From Pelagibacteraceae bacterium (GTDB lineage: Bacteria > Pseudomonadota > Alphaproteobacteria > HIMB59 > GCA-002718135): DNA of 64,000 nt. The notes under the pieces were generated by a model. The model saw only the letters and a program-made list of their open reading frames with translations, had not been told where the DNA came from and did no database searches. Below, one piece after another: positions 18,529 to 28,323 of the stretch. The stretch spans positions 1-64,000 of the forward strand of contig PBDW01000024.1 of assembly GCA_002717485.1 (NCBI GenBank), in the 5' to 3' direction. Position 1 is the first letter of the stretch; every line of letters starts with the position of its first letter. The position numbers were made by a program, and so were the translations under genes.

Positions 18529-19098
18529 ATGACAAACCTTAGCGAGAAGTTCAAAAAAATTCATATAAAAAAGATTGCATTGATTGGACATATGGGGTCA
18601 GGCAAATCTTCTGTTGGGAGAAAACTCGCAAAAAAGATAAATTGGGACTTTTATGATACTGACGCAGAAATTGAAAGGGAATGCAAGATTTCTATAAAAG
18701 AAATTTTTGAAAAATATGATGAAAAATATTTTAGAAAAATAGAAGAAAAAGTTATAAGCAAGCTTTTCTTAAAAGACAAAAGTGTTTTTTCACTTGGCGG
18801 AGGTTCAATTCTTAGTCATAATACAAGAAAAATTATGAAAAAAAATTGTATTTCAATTTTTCTCAAAGTTGATATAGATACATTAATTAAAAGATTAACA
18901 AGAAATAAAAATAGACCTTTACTAATAAATACGAATATTAAAAAAAAATTAAAATCACTAAATGCTCAAAGATTGCCTATTTATGAAAGCGCAGATGTTA
19001 TTATTACTAATTCTAAAAATATTAATAATACATTAGAAATGATTATAGATAAAATTCTAAAATCATATAATTTAAATAAAAATGTCAAAAAAAATTAA
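18529..19098 (+). CDS. aroK: shikimate kinase
   Basis: Phosphorylates shikimate in the chorismate pathway. 189 aa. The Walker A motif GHMGSGKSSVGR, the DTDAEIE shikimate/Mg site, FRKIEEKV, and the GGGSI loop are present, as is RPLL of the lid. Overlaps aroB by 17 bp, the standard aroK-aroB pairing. An AT-rich 113-bp region upstream holds the divergent promoters with the 44-aa ORF. Confidence 0.95.
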   Translation: MTNLSEKFKKIHIKKIALIGHMGSGKSSVGRKLAKKINWDFYDTDAEIERECKISIKEIFEKYDEKYFRKIEEKVISKLFLKDKSVFSLGGGSILSHNTRKIMKKNCISIFLKVDIDTLIKRLTRNKNRPLLINTNIKKKLKSLNAQRLPIYESADVIITNSKNINNTLEMIIDKILKSYNLNKNVKKN

Positions 19099-20161
19099 CA
19101 TAAAAACTAAAAGTCAAAATTATAAAATTGTTATTGGTACTAATATATTAAAAAGATTAAATAAGTTAATTGATTTAAATGATAATATATTAAACATTAT
19201 AATTATTGATTCAAATGTTTGGAAATTTCATAAAAAATATATTAACAAAGCACTAAATTTTAATAACTTAAAAATAATAAATATAAAATCTTCTGAAAAT
19301 AAAAAGTCTTTAAAATCTTATAATGAATTGATTGAAAAAATTTTAAAATTAAAGCCAACTAGACAAACAAAAATAATTATTGTTGGCGGAGGAGTCCTAT
19401 GTGATCTTGGAGGATTTGTCGCAAGTACTATTTTGAGGGGATTAAGCCTAACGCTTGTACCAACAACTCTCCTTGCGCAAGCAGATAGTGCAATTGGTGG
19501 AAAGAATGGTATAAATTCAATTTATGGAAAGAATTTTGTTGGAACATTTTATCAACCAGAATTAGTTTTAATTGATCCAATATTCTTAAACAGTCTTTCC
19601 AAAAGAGAATTAAAATCAGGTTATTCAGAAATTGTTAAACACGCACTAATTAGAAATAAAGTATACTTTTACTGGCTCAAAAAAAACTTTAAAAAAATTA
19701 TTAAACTGAAAAGGCCATACATTTCTGAGGCAATATTTAAAAGTGTCAAAATTAAATCTAATTTTGTAATTGCAGATGAAAGAGAGATGCTAAAAAACTC
19801 TAATTCAAGAGCGTTGCTAAACTTTGGACACACTGTAGGCCATGCCTTAGAATCAATAAATAATTATAATAAAAATTTAAATCACGGGGAGGCTATATCA
19901 GCCGGTATGATAATTGAATCAAGAATATCGGCAAAAATAGGGCTATTATCAAATAAAAATTTAAAAGATATTGAGGATCATTTTAAAGACGCTGGTCTGA
20001 AAACTAAGTTTAATAATTTAAATCATAATAGATTAATGAAATACATTGTACGAGATAAAAAAAATAATAATAATATGATTAAATTTATTGCTTTAATAGA
20101 TATTGGAAAATCTAAAATATCTAAAAATTTCACAACAGAGGATTTTAAAAATTTACTATAA
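19082..20161 (+). CDS. aroB: 3-dehydroquinate synthase
   Basis: NAD- and zinc-dependent cyclisation of DAHP to 3-dehydroquinate, 359 aa. The nucleotide-binding GGGVLCDLGGFVASTILRG, the substrate/metal segments KNGINSIYGKN and GYSEIVKHALI, and the zinc-ligand histidines in LNFGHTVGHALE and LNHGEAIS are all visible. Frame overlaps aroK by 17 bp, indicating translational coupling. Confidence 0.97.
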   Translation: MSKKINIKTKSQNYKIVIGTNILKRLNKLIDLNDNILNIIIIDSNVWKFHKKYINKALNFNNLKIINIKSSENKKSLKSYNELIEKILKLKPTRQTKIIIVGGGVLCDLGGFVASTILRGLSLTLVPTTLLAQADSAIGGKNGINSIYGKNFVGTFYQPELVLIDPIFLNSLSKRELKSGYSEIVKHALIRNKVYFYWLKKNFKKIIKLKRPYISEAIFKSVKIKSNFVIADEREMLKNSNSRALLNFGHTVGHALESINNYNKNLNHGEAISAGMIIESRISAKIGLLSNKNLKDIEDHFKDAGLKTKFNNLNHNRLMKYIVRDKKNNNNMIKFIALIDIGKSKISKNFTTEDFKNLL

Positions 20162-20166
20162 AGAAT

Positions 20167-21426
20167 ATGTCCTTTGAAAATTTTTTATATTTAATAATAA
20201 TTATTTTACTTGTTGTTATTTCTGGTTTTTTTTCAGGTTCAGAAACAGCAATCACGGCAGTATCCAAGGCAAGAATTTATTCAAAATTAAAACAGGGTGA
20301 TAACAGGGCATCATTTGTTAAAAAATTAATAGACAAAAAAGAAGATTTGATAACAACACTTTTACTTTCTAACAATCTCGTAAATGTTTTATCTTCAGCA
20401 TTAGCTACTGCATTCTTTTTAAAAATTTTTGGTAATACTGGAATAATATACGCAACATTAACAATGACAATAATATTGGTACTTTTTGCAGAGGTGTTAC
20501 CAAAAACTTATGCAATAAATAAACCTACTAGATCTGCTTTAATTATTGGTCCATTTCTTAATTTTTTAGTTTACCTATTATCACCATTTGTAAAAATTAT
20601 TAATTTTTTTATTAAGATAATTTTAAGAAATAATACAGCTACTACTGATTCATTTAATGATCAAAGAACGGAAGAAGAGCTTTTAGGGGCTATTGATTTA
20701 TACAATACCTCCAACCCAGACTCAAAACAAGAAAAAGAAATGTTGCAAAATATACTTACATTATCTGACACAAGAGTCGAAGAAATTATGACGCACAGAA
20801 GTAATATATTTTCAATAAATATAGATTGGTCGATAGAAAAAATTTTAGAAATTATTTCTGAAAGCAAATTTACTAGAATACCGATATGGAGAAAAACACC
20901 TGAAAATATAATTGGAATCCTTGATTCTAGATCAATTATTCTTGGCGAATATTCTAAAGAATCAATTACTAAAAAAAATATACATGCCATAATTAAAAAA
21001 CCATGGTTTGTTCCAGAGTCTACAGATCTGTTGGATCAACTTTTAGCATTTAAAAAAAGAAAGGAGCACCTATCAATAGTTGTAGATGAATATGGAGAAC
21101 TTTTAGGATTAGTTACTTTAGAGGACTTGATAGAGGAGATTGTAGGCGACATAATAGATGAAATTGATATACCAAAATCAAATATAATAAAAAATAATGA
21201 TGGCTCTCTTCAAGTTGAAGGTTCTGTTAACATCAAAGATATAAATAAAGAATTTGGATATAATTTTCCAGAGGATGATGCATCAACAATGAATGGATTT
21301 ATAATTAATCTGATTAAGAGAATTCCATTATATGGGGAAATCATTAATTTTAATAATTTTACTTTTAAAATACTCTCACACTCAAGAAAGAAAATTGTAA
21401 GAGTTGAAATAAGAAAAAATAACTAA
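20167..21426 (+). CDS. CorC/HlyC-type membrane protein (DUF21, CBS pair, transporter-associated domain)
   Basis: 419 aa. An N-terminal DUF21 (CNNM) region with about four membrane helices includes the SGFFSGSETAITAVSK signature. A CBS-domain pair spans about residues 195-325 (MTHRSNIFSIN, LSIVVDEYGELLGLVTLEDL), and a C-terminal CorC_HlyC domain follows. Such proteins are linked to magnesium or cobalt efflux and resistance; older 'hemolysin' names are misleading. Follows aroB by 5 bp, the usual alphaproteobacterial arrangement. Its stop overlaps that of bolA. Confidence 0.9.
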   Translation: MSFENFLYLIIIILLVVISGFFSGSETAITAVSKARIYSKLKQGDNRASFVKKLIDKKEDLITTLLLSNNLVNVLSSALATAFFLKIFGNTGIIYATLTMTIILVLFAEVLPKTYAINKPTRSALIIGPFLNFLVYLLSPFVKIINFFIKIILRNNTATTDSFNDQRTEEELLGAIDLYNTSNPDSKQEKEMLQNILTLSDTRVEEIMTHRSNIFSINIDWSIEKILEIISESKFTRIPIWRKTPENIIGILDSRSIILGEYSKESITKKNIHAIIKKPWFVPESTDLLDQLLAFKKRKEHLSIVVDEYGELLGLVTLEDLIEEIVGDIIDEIDIPKSNIIKNNDGSLQVEGSVNIKDINKEFGYNFPEDDASTMNGFIINLIKRIPLYGEIINFNNFTFKILSHSRKKIVRVEIRKNN

Positions 21427-21683
21427 CTTTTTATTATTTTTATTTCTAAAGAATGTAATCCATTTTTATACTCTGATTCAATTAGGGAATTAATTTTTTT
21501 ATGAACATTGATTAAATTTATATTATTAAAAGATTTTGAAGCAATTTTAAGATATAAATGAGTTTCATCTTTTCCATCAAACTCATTGTGTCCAATATGT
21601 TTTTTTGAATTGTCCTCCAATACCATAAAATCTGGTTTTAGATTTTTCTTTAATATTTGTTTTATTCTTTCTATTCTCTTCAT
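21423..21683 (-). CDS. bolA: BolA family protein
   Basis: 86 aa. BolA fold with the conserved KKHIGHNEFDGKDETHLYLKIAS region and C-terminal GLHSLEIKI. BolA-like proteins bind [2Fe-2S] clusters with monothiol glutaredoxins and act in iron-sulfur trafficking or gene control. Divergent from the dnaJ-like gene by about 35 bp, convergent with the CorC-like gene (4-bp CTAA overlap containing both stops). Confidence 0.9.
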   Translation of the reverse strand: MKRIERIKQILKKNLKPDFMVLEDNSKKHIGHNEFDGKDETHLYLKIASKSFNNINLINVHKKINSLIESEYKNGLHSLEIKIIKS

Positions 21684-21718
21684 ATTGATTTACAATAATC
21701 ATTAATTAACATAAATAA

Positions 21719-22309
21719 ATGAGAAAAATTAGACCTGAAATAAAGAATAAAAAATTTTCTTGGGAAAATGAAGATTTATTTAATATTTGTGATGCTGAAG
21801 AATGCTTGCTGGAAGGTAAATATAAGGCACCTAAATCAAAAATGAATCTTAGGGATTATTATCTTTTTTGCTTAAAACACGTTAAAGAATATAACAAATC
21901 ATGGGATTATTATAAGGATATGTCAGCTGATCAAGTAGAATTTTTTACTAGAGCTGATACAATTTGGAATAGACCAACTTGGCCAGTTGGAGGCCATTAT
22001 AACAAAATTTATAAAATTCTTCATAGAGTTTTTGGCCCTGATTATGGTTTTTTTATGAAAAATAGTGGATCACAAAATAAATGGGGTTATAGAAATTTTA
22101 GTGAAGAAGAAAAGAAGTCTCTAAAAAAACTCAATATTAACGCACCAATTACACTTGAAAAAATAAAAAGTTCTTATAAAAAACTAGTCAAGAAATATCA
22201 TCCGGATATAAATAAAAATGATAAAAATGCAGAAATTAAAATTAAAGAAATAAATGCTTCATACAGGTTGTTGCTAAAAAAGTTTTCAAACAAAAATACG
22301 AAATTATGA
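21719..22309 (+). CDS. DnaJ-domain protein next to cobST
   Basis: 196 aa co-chaperone-like protein. The J domain is at the C-terminus (about residues 135-190) with the HPD motif in KKYHPDINK, essential for stimulating Hsp70. The N-terminal two thirds (YLFCLKHVKEYNKSWDYYKDM and nearby) are conserved in the alphaproteobacterial BolA-adjacent version. Its TGA overlaps the cobS ATG by 4 bp. It is a specialised J-protein rather than DnaJ itself: no G/F region or zinc fingers. Confidence 0.9.
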   Translation: MRKIRPEIKNKKFSWENEDLFNICDAEECLLEGKYKAPKSKMNLRDYYLFCLKHVKEYNKSWDYYKDMSADQVEFFTRADTIWNRPTWPVGGHYNKIYKILHRVFGPDYGFFMKNSGSQNKWGYRNFSEEEKKSLKKLNINAPITLEKIKSSYKKLVKKYHPDINKNDKNAEIKIKEINASYRLLLKKFSNKNTKL

Positions 22310-23289
22310 ATATTGCTGATATAAAAAAGATTAATTTAGAATATGGTGACAAGCCAGACAAACTTGTTAATACTGAAAGTTTATTTGGTATAAAATCTCC
22401 GTTTAGCGTACCAGGTTTTAGTAAGAAAAATGATTATGTCCCTGCGATTGATAAAACATATAAATTTGATAAAAATACAACTTTAGCTATTCTTGCTGGA
22501 TTTGCACAAAACAGAAGAGTCATAATTCAAGGATTTCATGGCACCGGCAAATCAACACATATTGAGCAAGTTGCAGCAAGGCTTAACTGGCCATGTGTAA
22601 GAATTAATCTTGATAGTCATGTAAGTAGAATTGATTTAGTTGGAAAAGATTCAATCGTATTAAAAGATGGCAAGCAGATCACAGAGTTTCAAGATGGTAT
22701 TCTGCCATGGTCTTACCAGAATCCTGTCGCACTTGTATTTGATGAATATGACGTAGGAAGACCCGATGTTATGTTTGTTATTCAAAGAATATTAGAATCA
22801 GAAGGCAGATTAACTTTACTAGATCAGTCAAGAGTAATTAACCCTCACCCATTTTTTAGATTATTTGCAACTACTAACACGATAGGTTTAGGAGATACCA
22901 CTGGTCTTTATCATGGTACTCAACAAATAAACCAAGGTCAATTAGACAGATGGAATATTATAACTAGTTTAAATTATCTTGAAGCAGCGCAAGAAGTAGA
23001 TATTGTTTTGAGCAAAGTAGATAAGTTAAAGAACAAGGAAGGTCAAAAAATTATAGAATCAATGGTTTCAACTGCAAATCTAACAAGAACGGGTTTTATA
23101 AATGGTGACATATCAACCGTTATGAGTCCAAGAACAGTAATAACATGGGCAGAAAACTACTTGTTATTTGATGATATCAATTATTCATTTAATCTAAGTT
23201 TTCTAAATCGTTGCGATGAATTAGAACGTCCTACTATAAATGAATACTTTCAAAGAGCATTCGGTGAAGATATTAAAGCTGAAACGTAA
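22306..23289 (+). CDS. cobS: CobS-like AAA+ ATPase (cobaltochelatase subunit)
   Basis: 327 aa MoxR/CobS-type AAA+ ATPase. Walker [10 protein letters not shown] (about residue 80), Walker [11 protein letters not shown], and a sensor region [11 protein letters not shown] are present. CobS and CobT form the ATP-driven chaperone part of aerobic cobaltochelatase, whose large subunit CobN inserts cobalt into hydrogenobyrinate diamide. No CobN or other cobalamin gene is in the window. Coupled to the dnaJ-like gene (4-bp overlap) and followed by cobT after 5 bp. Confidence 0.93.
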   Translation: MNIADIKKINLEYGDKPDKLVNTESLFGIKSPFSVPGFSKKNDYVPAIDKTYKFDKNTTLAILAGFAQNRRVIIQGFHGTGKSTHIEQVAARLNWPCVRINLDSHVSRIDLVGKDSIVLKDGKQITEFQDGILPWSYQNPVALVFDEYDVGRPDVMFVIQRILESEGRLTLLDQSRVINPHPFFRLFATTNTIGLGDTTGLYHGTQQINQGQLDRWNIITSLNYLEAAQEVDIVLSKVDKLKNKEGQKIIESMVSTANLTRTGFINGDISTVMSPRTVITWAENYLLFDDINYSFNLSFLNRCDELERPTINEYFQRAFGEDIKAET

Positions 23290-23294
23290 AATTT

Positions 23295-25109
23295 ATGAAA
23301 GATAATGAAGACAGACTAGAAACGTTTAAAAAATCAATAAGTGTTACAACAAAAACTATAGGGAAAAACCAAAAAACACAAATAAGTTTCCTAGACGGTG
23401 AAACTGAAATAAATGGTGATGTTGTAAATATTAAAAAACCCGCAGAAAATTTATCAAAAAAAACAATTTCACTAACTAGAGGAGATGCAGACTCCATAGC
23501 CACTCAAATAAGATATCACAATTCAACTATTCACAATAAATATTTTAATAAAAATACTACAGGAGGAAATATATTTAATGCATTAGAAAAGTCTAGGTGC
23601 GAAGCTTTGGGTTCAAAAGAATATTTGGGAGTATTAAAAAATATTAGTTCAAAATTGGAATATGATTATAAAAATTATATAGAGAATAATGAAAAAATTA
23701 ATGAAATCAAAATAGAAGATTTTTTTCGTCTTATAAATTATGCAAATTTAACTGATAATAAGATTGGCCTAAATTATAATAAAATAAAAAAATATTATGA
23801 TAAAAAATTGGGCGATCAACTAGATGTCCATTTAAAAGAATTAAAAAATAATATTGAAAATCAGGAGGAATTTGCAAAAAAAGCTTCAGAAATGATTGTA
23901 AGTATGGGGTTTGGAACACCATCAGGTTCTAAAGAAGATTTAGAAAATGATAAAAATAATAAAACTGAAGATATATCTTCTCAAGAAAGTCAAGACAGTG
24001 AAGATAATAAAAAAAAAGAACACGGGAAGGATCATTTAAGTTCTGATCAGGAAGAAAAAATTGATGAAAATATTTTAGGTGAAGATAATACTGATGCAGA
24101 TGATGATTATGAGAATAGATATGAAAAAAATACTAGGGACGAAATTGAGGAAAACAAAGTTAACTATAAAATTTTTACAAAAGAATTTGATGAAGTTATA
24201 GAAGCTGAAAACTTAACAGATCAAAAAGAATTGGAAAGGTTAAGATCTTCATTAGATAAACAAGTTTTTTCTTTCCAAAGTCTAATAGCTAAAATAGCAA
24301 ATAGGCTACAGCGCAAACTGTTAGCTAGACAAAAAAGATATTGGGAGTTTAATTTAGAGGAAGGATACTTGGATACTTCTAGATTGCCAAGATTCATAGC
24401 TAATCCACTAAATCCATTGACATTTAAAAAAGAAAAATCAACTGAATTTAAAGATACTATAGTAACTCTTTTAATTGATAATTCTGGTTCAATGCGAGGT
24501 AGGCCTATAACTGTAGCAGCTTTATGTTCAGATATTATTGCAAGAACTCTAGAGAGATGTTTAATTAAGGTTGAGATTCTAGGATTTACAACAAAAGCCT
24601 GGAAAGGTGGGCAGTCAAGGGAAAAATGGATAGCTGAAAACAAGCCAAGCAAGCCAGGAAGGTTAAATGATCTGAGACATATAATTTATAAAAATGCTGA
24701 CACTCACTGGCGAAGGTCAAAAAAGAATTTAGGCCTTTTATTAAAAGAGGGAATATTAAAAGAAAATGTTGACGGAGAAGCCTTGCAGTGGGCGCACAAA
24801 AGATTAATGAAAAGATATGAAAAAAGAAAAATTTTAATGATTATTAGTGACGGGGCTCCAGTCGATGATTCAACTTTATCTGTAAATCCTGGCAATTATT
24901 TAGAAAATAATCTGAAGCAAGAAATTAAAAAAATACAAAATAGTAATGAAATAGAATTACTAGCGATAGGAATAGGTCACGATGTATCAAGATACTACAA
25001 TAAAGCAATAACAATAACTGATGTAGATCAATTAGGCGAAGTGTTGCTAACGCAATTATCAAATATTTTTGAAATGGATAATAATAAGAAAAATAAGATT
25101 ATGCACTAA
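23295..25109 (+). CDS. cobT: CobT-like VWA protein (cobaltochelatase subunit)
   Basis: 604 aa partner of CobS. The N-terminal half resembles CobT, followed by a very acidic linker (about residues 210-300), then a von Willebrand A domain with the MIDAS signature [11 protein letters not shown] and later ISDGAPVDD. The arrangement matches cobaltochelatase CobT. The 3' end runs 11 bp into the tgt gene on the other strand. In the absence of CobN it could also serve another chelatase or a MoxR/VWA remodelling function. Confidence 0.92.
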   Translation: MKDNEDRLETFKKSISVTTKTIGKNQKTQISFLDGETEINGDVVNIKKPAENLSKKTISLTRGDADSIATQIRYHNSTIHNKYFNKNTTGGNIFNALEKSRCEALGSKEYLGVLKNISSKLEYDYKNYIENNEKINEIKIEDFFRLINYANLTDNKIGLNYNKIKKYYDKKLGDQLDVHLKELKNNIENQEEFAKKASEMIVSMGFGTPSGSKEDLENDKNNKTEDISSQESQDSEDNKKKEHGKDHLSSDQEEKIDENILGEDNTDADDDYENRYEKNTRDEIEENKVNYKIFTKEFDEVIEAENLTDQKELERLRSSLDKQVFSFQSLIAKIANRLQRKLLARQKRYWEFNLEEGYLDTSRLPRFIANPLNPLTFKKEKSTEFKDTIVTLLIDNSGSMRGRPITVAALCSDIIARTLERCLIKVEILGFTTKAWKGGQSREKWIAENKPSKPGRLNDLRHIIYKNADTHWRRSKKNLGLLLKEGILKENVDGEALQWAHKRLMKRYEKRKILMIISDGAPVDDSTLSVNPGNYLENNLKQEIKKIQNSNEIELLAIGIGHDVSRYYNKAITITDVDQLGEVLLTQLSNIFEMDNNKKNKIMH

Positions 25110-26298
25110 ACCAATCATTTTTTGCATTTTCAAAATTATCATTTTTTATTGAATCTCTTATAGTCTGCATCATAAAATTCATAAAATAAATATTGTGTAA
25201 ACTTATTAATTGTAATCCTAAAATTTCACCTGACTTAAACAAATGATGAATGTATGACCTATAATAATTTGTACAAGTATTACATTTGCATCCAAGTTCA
25301 AGGGGATTTTTATCATTTTTATATTTTGCATTTTTTAAATTAATTTTTCCTTTACTATTTTCTCTTGTTAATGCAACACCATGCCTAGCAATTCTTGTGG
25401 GCATCACGCAATCAAATGTATCAATACCAAACTTCACAAGAGTCCAAATATCTATTGGATCACCTATACCTAATAGGTGAATTGGGAATTTCTCACCTAA
25501 GTTATTAGTTGTATATTTTACTACATTATACATTTCTTTTTTTGTTGCACCCAGACTTCCGCCTATAGCCAATCCAAAAAAATCATTTTTAAGATTAAAA
25601 TCAATACTCTCATTTCTTAAATCTTCGTATATTCCACCCTGAATAATTCCGTATAATTTTTGATTACCTGATACTCCCTTCATTGATGGGTAATAATTAC
25701 TAGTGTAAAATTCTTCTATAGATCTTGCTGACCATCTGTGACTTCTTTCCATAGATGCAGCAGTTTCTGATTTGGTGATGTTATAAGGTGTGCACTCATC
25801 AAAAACTAGAATTAGATCTGCTCCAAGATTTCTTTGAATTTTAATTGATTTTTCAGGTGACAATAAATGCTTAGAACCATCTAGATAAGATTTAAAAATA
25901 GCTCCTTCTTCTGTAACTTTAATTAAAGATTTTTTTCTATTTGAGAGATTTCTTTTACCTTTAATTTCATCTGCCACCGATCCATACCCTAACGAAAACA
26001 ATTGAAAACCTCCGCTATCTGTCAGTATTGGGCCTTTCCAATTCATAAAATTATGCAATCCTCCTTGATTTGATATGGTCTCGTCTCCAGGCTGGAGCAT
26101 TAAATGATAAGTATTTGATAAAATAATCTGTGTATCATTTTCTTTTGCTTGTTGTGCCGATAATGATTTTAAAGATGCTTTTGTTGCACAAAAAATAAAT
26201 GCTGGAGTTTGTATAGTGCCATGGGGCGTATTTATATTACCACAACGTGCGTTGCTAAAAGAATCCTTTTTTACTACTTCCCACTTAAAATTTTTCAT
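25099..26298 (-). CDS. tgt: tRNA-guanine transglycosylase
   Basis: Exchanges G34 for the queuosine precursor preQ1 in GUN-anticodon tRNAs. 399 aa. Catalytic aspartates in LTDSGGFQ and [10 protein letters not shown] are present, with [10 protein letters not shown] and the zinc site [18 protein letters not shown]...LHN. Lies with a YhhQ-type transporter, which points to salvage or import of a queuosine precursor. The gene end overlaps cobT by 11 bp. Confidence 0.96.
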   Translation of the reverse strand: MKNFKWEVVKKDSFSNARCGNINTPHGTIQTPAFIFCATKASLKSLSAQQAKENDTQIILSNTYHLMLQPGDETISNQGGLHNFMNWKGPILTDSGGFQLFSLGYGSVADEIKGKRNLSNRKKSLIKVTEEGAIFKSYLDGSKHLLSPEKSIKIQRNLGADLILVFDECTPYNITKSETAASMERSHRWSARSIEEFYTSNYYPSMKGVSGNQKLYGIIQGGIYEDLRNESIDFNLKNDFFGLAIGGSLGATKKEMYNVVKYTTNNLGEKFPIHLLGIGDPIDIWTLVKFGIDTFDCVMPTRIARHGVALTRENSKGKINLKNAKYKNDKNPLELGCKCNTCTNYYRSYIHHLFKSGEILGLQLISLHNIYFMNFMMQTIRDSIKNDNFENAKNDWFSA

Positions 26299-26311
26299 AA
26301 TGTAATTAGTT

Positions 26312-27109
26312 TTATCTTTTAATCACATATTTTGCAGCATAAATAAATGGAGTATCAATAAGTGCTATAAAAACTCTTAAAAAATATGTGCCTATTATAT
26401 AGGTCATTACTACCACACTAATTTTAAGAGGTGATTGAGCTAAAATGATAAATGCAAATATGCTAAAAACAGAATTATCAACTAAAGATGATGTCATAGT
26501 TGAAATATTGTTTCTGATCCAAAGATATTTATTATTTGTTAATCTTGATAATAATTTGTAAAACCAAATATCAAAATATTGACTTGTAAGATAAGCTATC
26601 ATACTGGCAATAAAAAGAGTTGGTAAAGGTTGAAAAATATTTAACAAATGATCTTGAACTTCTATTGCCCAATAATAATCTGGTCCAATATCAGCAAGAT
26701 TTATTGGTTTAAAACCTAAAGTAAAAAGCATTATTAATGTCATTAGTAGAAAAGCCGAAAAACCAAAAATGACATTTTTTCTTGCAGACTTAGATCCATA
26801 ATATTCAGCTAATATATCAGTACATAAAAATATTGAAGAAAATAAAATTGTTCCCAAAGCTACGGGTTCTAAAAAAAAAGAAAACTTCACAACCTTTAGA
26901 ACCTGTATATTACCAGCTATTACAGCTACAATAGTATAAATATACAGACCAATTTCACCAAATAATTTTAAAAAAATTAATATTGAAGACAAGCAAAAAA
27001 ACAAAAATAAAAACCAACTAAGTTCAATTTGTATTCCGTTAAAAATTGTTATGAATTGTCCAAAATCAAATTTTATTAAGCTTATTAAACCTTGAAGTAA
27101 ATCTATCAA
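26312..27109 (-). CDS. yhhQ: queuosine precursor transporter, YhhQ/VUT family
   Basis: 265 aa polytopic membrane protein with about six to seven helices. The VUT-family features are visible: FLCTDILAEYYGSKSARKNV, the FIASMIAYLTSQYFDIWFY helix and IRNNISTMTSSLVDNSVF. E. coli YhhQ imports preQ0/preQ1. Thirteen bases upstream of tgt on the same strand, so a salvage operon is likely. Confidence 0.9.
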   Translation of the reverse strand: MIDLLQGLISLIKFDFGQFITIFNGIQIELSWFLFLFFCLSSILIFLKLFGEIGLYIYTIVAVIAGNIQVLKVVKFSFFLEPVALGTILFSSIFLCTDILAEYYGSKSARKNVIFGFSAFLLMTLIMLFTLGFKPINLADIGPDYYWAIEVQDHLLNIFQPLPTLFIASMIAYLTSQYFDIWFYKLLSRLTNNKYLWIRNNISTMTSSLVDNSVFSIFAFIILAQSPLKISVVVMTYIIGTYFLRVFIALIDTPFIYAAKYVIKR

Positions 27110-27113
27110 TTTA

Positions 27114-27392
27114 TTAGTTTATATTTAATATTCTTTTTTTTATTTTGATTGCTTCAGCTGGAAGTTTAGAATTTGATGTGTTGATAAGATATGCATCTAG
27201 ACCACCTTTTTTTTCTACAGTTCTAATGGTGCTCGCAGCTACTTTTAAATTTATCTTCCTTTTAAGTTTATCACTTACAAATGAAATTGTTTGAATATTT
27301 GGCTCAAATCTTCTTTTTGTTTTATTATTCGCGTGGCTTACTTTATTTCCTTTAAGAAAATTTTTACCCGTTAATTGGCATTTTTTTGTCAT
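27114..27392 (-). CDS. rpmB: 50S ribosomal protein bL28
   Basis: 92 aa. The track ORF starts at 27539, but the true N-terminus is MTKKCQLTGKNFLKGNKVSHANN, giving the ATG at 27392. The family pattern (C-x2-TGK, NVSHAN, TKRRFxPN) is intact and length fits the longer alphaproteobacterial L28. Starts about 55 bp after the HAD gene and 4 bp before yhhQ. Confidence 0.95.
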   Translation of the reverse strand: MTKKCQLTGKNFLKGNKVSHANNKTKRRFEPNIQTISFVSDKLKRKINLKVAASTIRTVEKKGGLDAYLINTSNSKLPAEAIKIKKRILNIN

Positions 27393-27447
27393 TTCAAGAA
27401 ACTCTTTATTGTGCTTTCTTGCCCTGGTCAAGTGATACATAAAAAAT

Positions 27448-28323
27448 CTAATAAATAAATTTTTCACATATAAAATCTGGTCTAACAGAACTTCCAAAAT
27501 ATTTGTCTGCATGCTCATTCCAGGTCGGGGAAAGATCAAAAAATCGTTTTTTATGAATACCTGATGTAATTAACAGACTTTTTATGCCAAATTTTTTTGC
27601 ACCCAAAATATCGTGATGAATGGAATCTCCAATTGCTACTGTTAATGATTTTTTAAAGTTTTTAATTTTATAGATTGACTCATTATAAATATGACTTGAT
27701 GGTTTTCCTAAAAAATACATTTTACCACCTAGACTCTCATATAATTTTGCAATGGTTCCCATACAGATTGCTTTACTTCCATTTTCAAAAGCTTCAACAC
27801 TTTCATAATCTGGATTTGCACATACAAATGGCAATTTTTTATTTACACCTATTCTTAACAAGGGAACATAATCAAGTGTTTTAAATTTAGGATCTACAGT
27901 GCTGCCTAAAATAAAATTAGCATTATGAATATTATCAACAAAATTCTTGTTTAAATTTTTTATAAATTTATTATTTGTTGATGGGTTAAACAAATGAAAA
28001 CAGTTTTCACCTAACTTTCTGGACCAATCTAATGTTGGTTTTTTTATTTGATTGTATATCATCTCGCCGCTAGTATTAACCGAATTAAAAAAATTAACAT
28101 CAAAACCAAGGTCAATAAGACGTTGAGTAGTAATGGCTTTCATTTGAGAGGAATTTGATATTATAATTAAATTTTTATTTAGTTTATAAAGTTTTTCAAT
28201 ACATTTAAATGCAAATTTAAATCCTTTTTTTCCATCGTGTATAACGCCCCACTGGTCAATTATAAATGTCTCAAACTGGCTTGCTATTGAAGATATAGAG
28301 TTTATACCTAATGGATACTTCAC
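27448..28323 (-). CDS. HAD-superfamily class IIA hydrolase (TIGR01459-like)
   Basis: 291 aa phosphatase-like protein. The N-terminal motif FIIDQWGVIHDGKKGF is the modified motif I typical of this alphaproteobacterial group, in which the second Asp lies several residues downstream. A C-terminal GDSIHHDILGAKKFGIKSL supplies motif IV. Homologues are annotated as NagD-like sugar or nucleotide phosphatases; substrate unknown. Overlaps pyrD by 4 bp. Confidence 0.88.
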   Translation of the reverse strand: MKYPLGINSISSIASQFETFIIDQWGVIHDGKKGFKFAFKCIEKLYKLNKNLIIISNSSQMKAITTQRLIDLGFDVNFFNSVNTSGEMIYNQIKKPTLDWSRKLGENCFHLFNPSTNNKFIKNLNKNFVDNIHNANFILGSTVDPKFKTLDYVPLLRIGVNKKLPFVCANPDYESVEAFENGSKAICMGTIAKLYESLGGKMYFLGKPSSHIYNESIYKIKNFKKSLTVAIGDSIHHDILGAKKFGIKSLLITSGIHKKRFFDLSPTWNEHADKYFGSSVRPDFICEKFIY

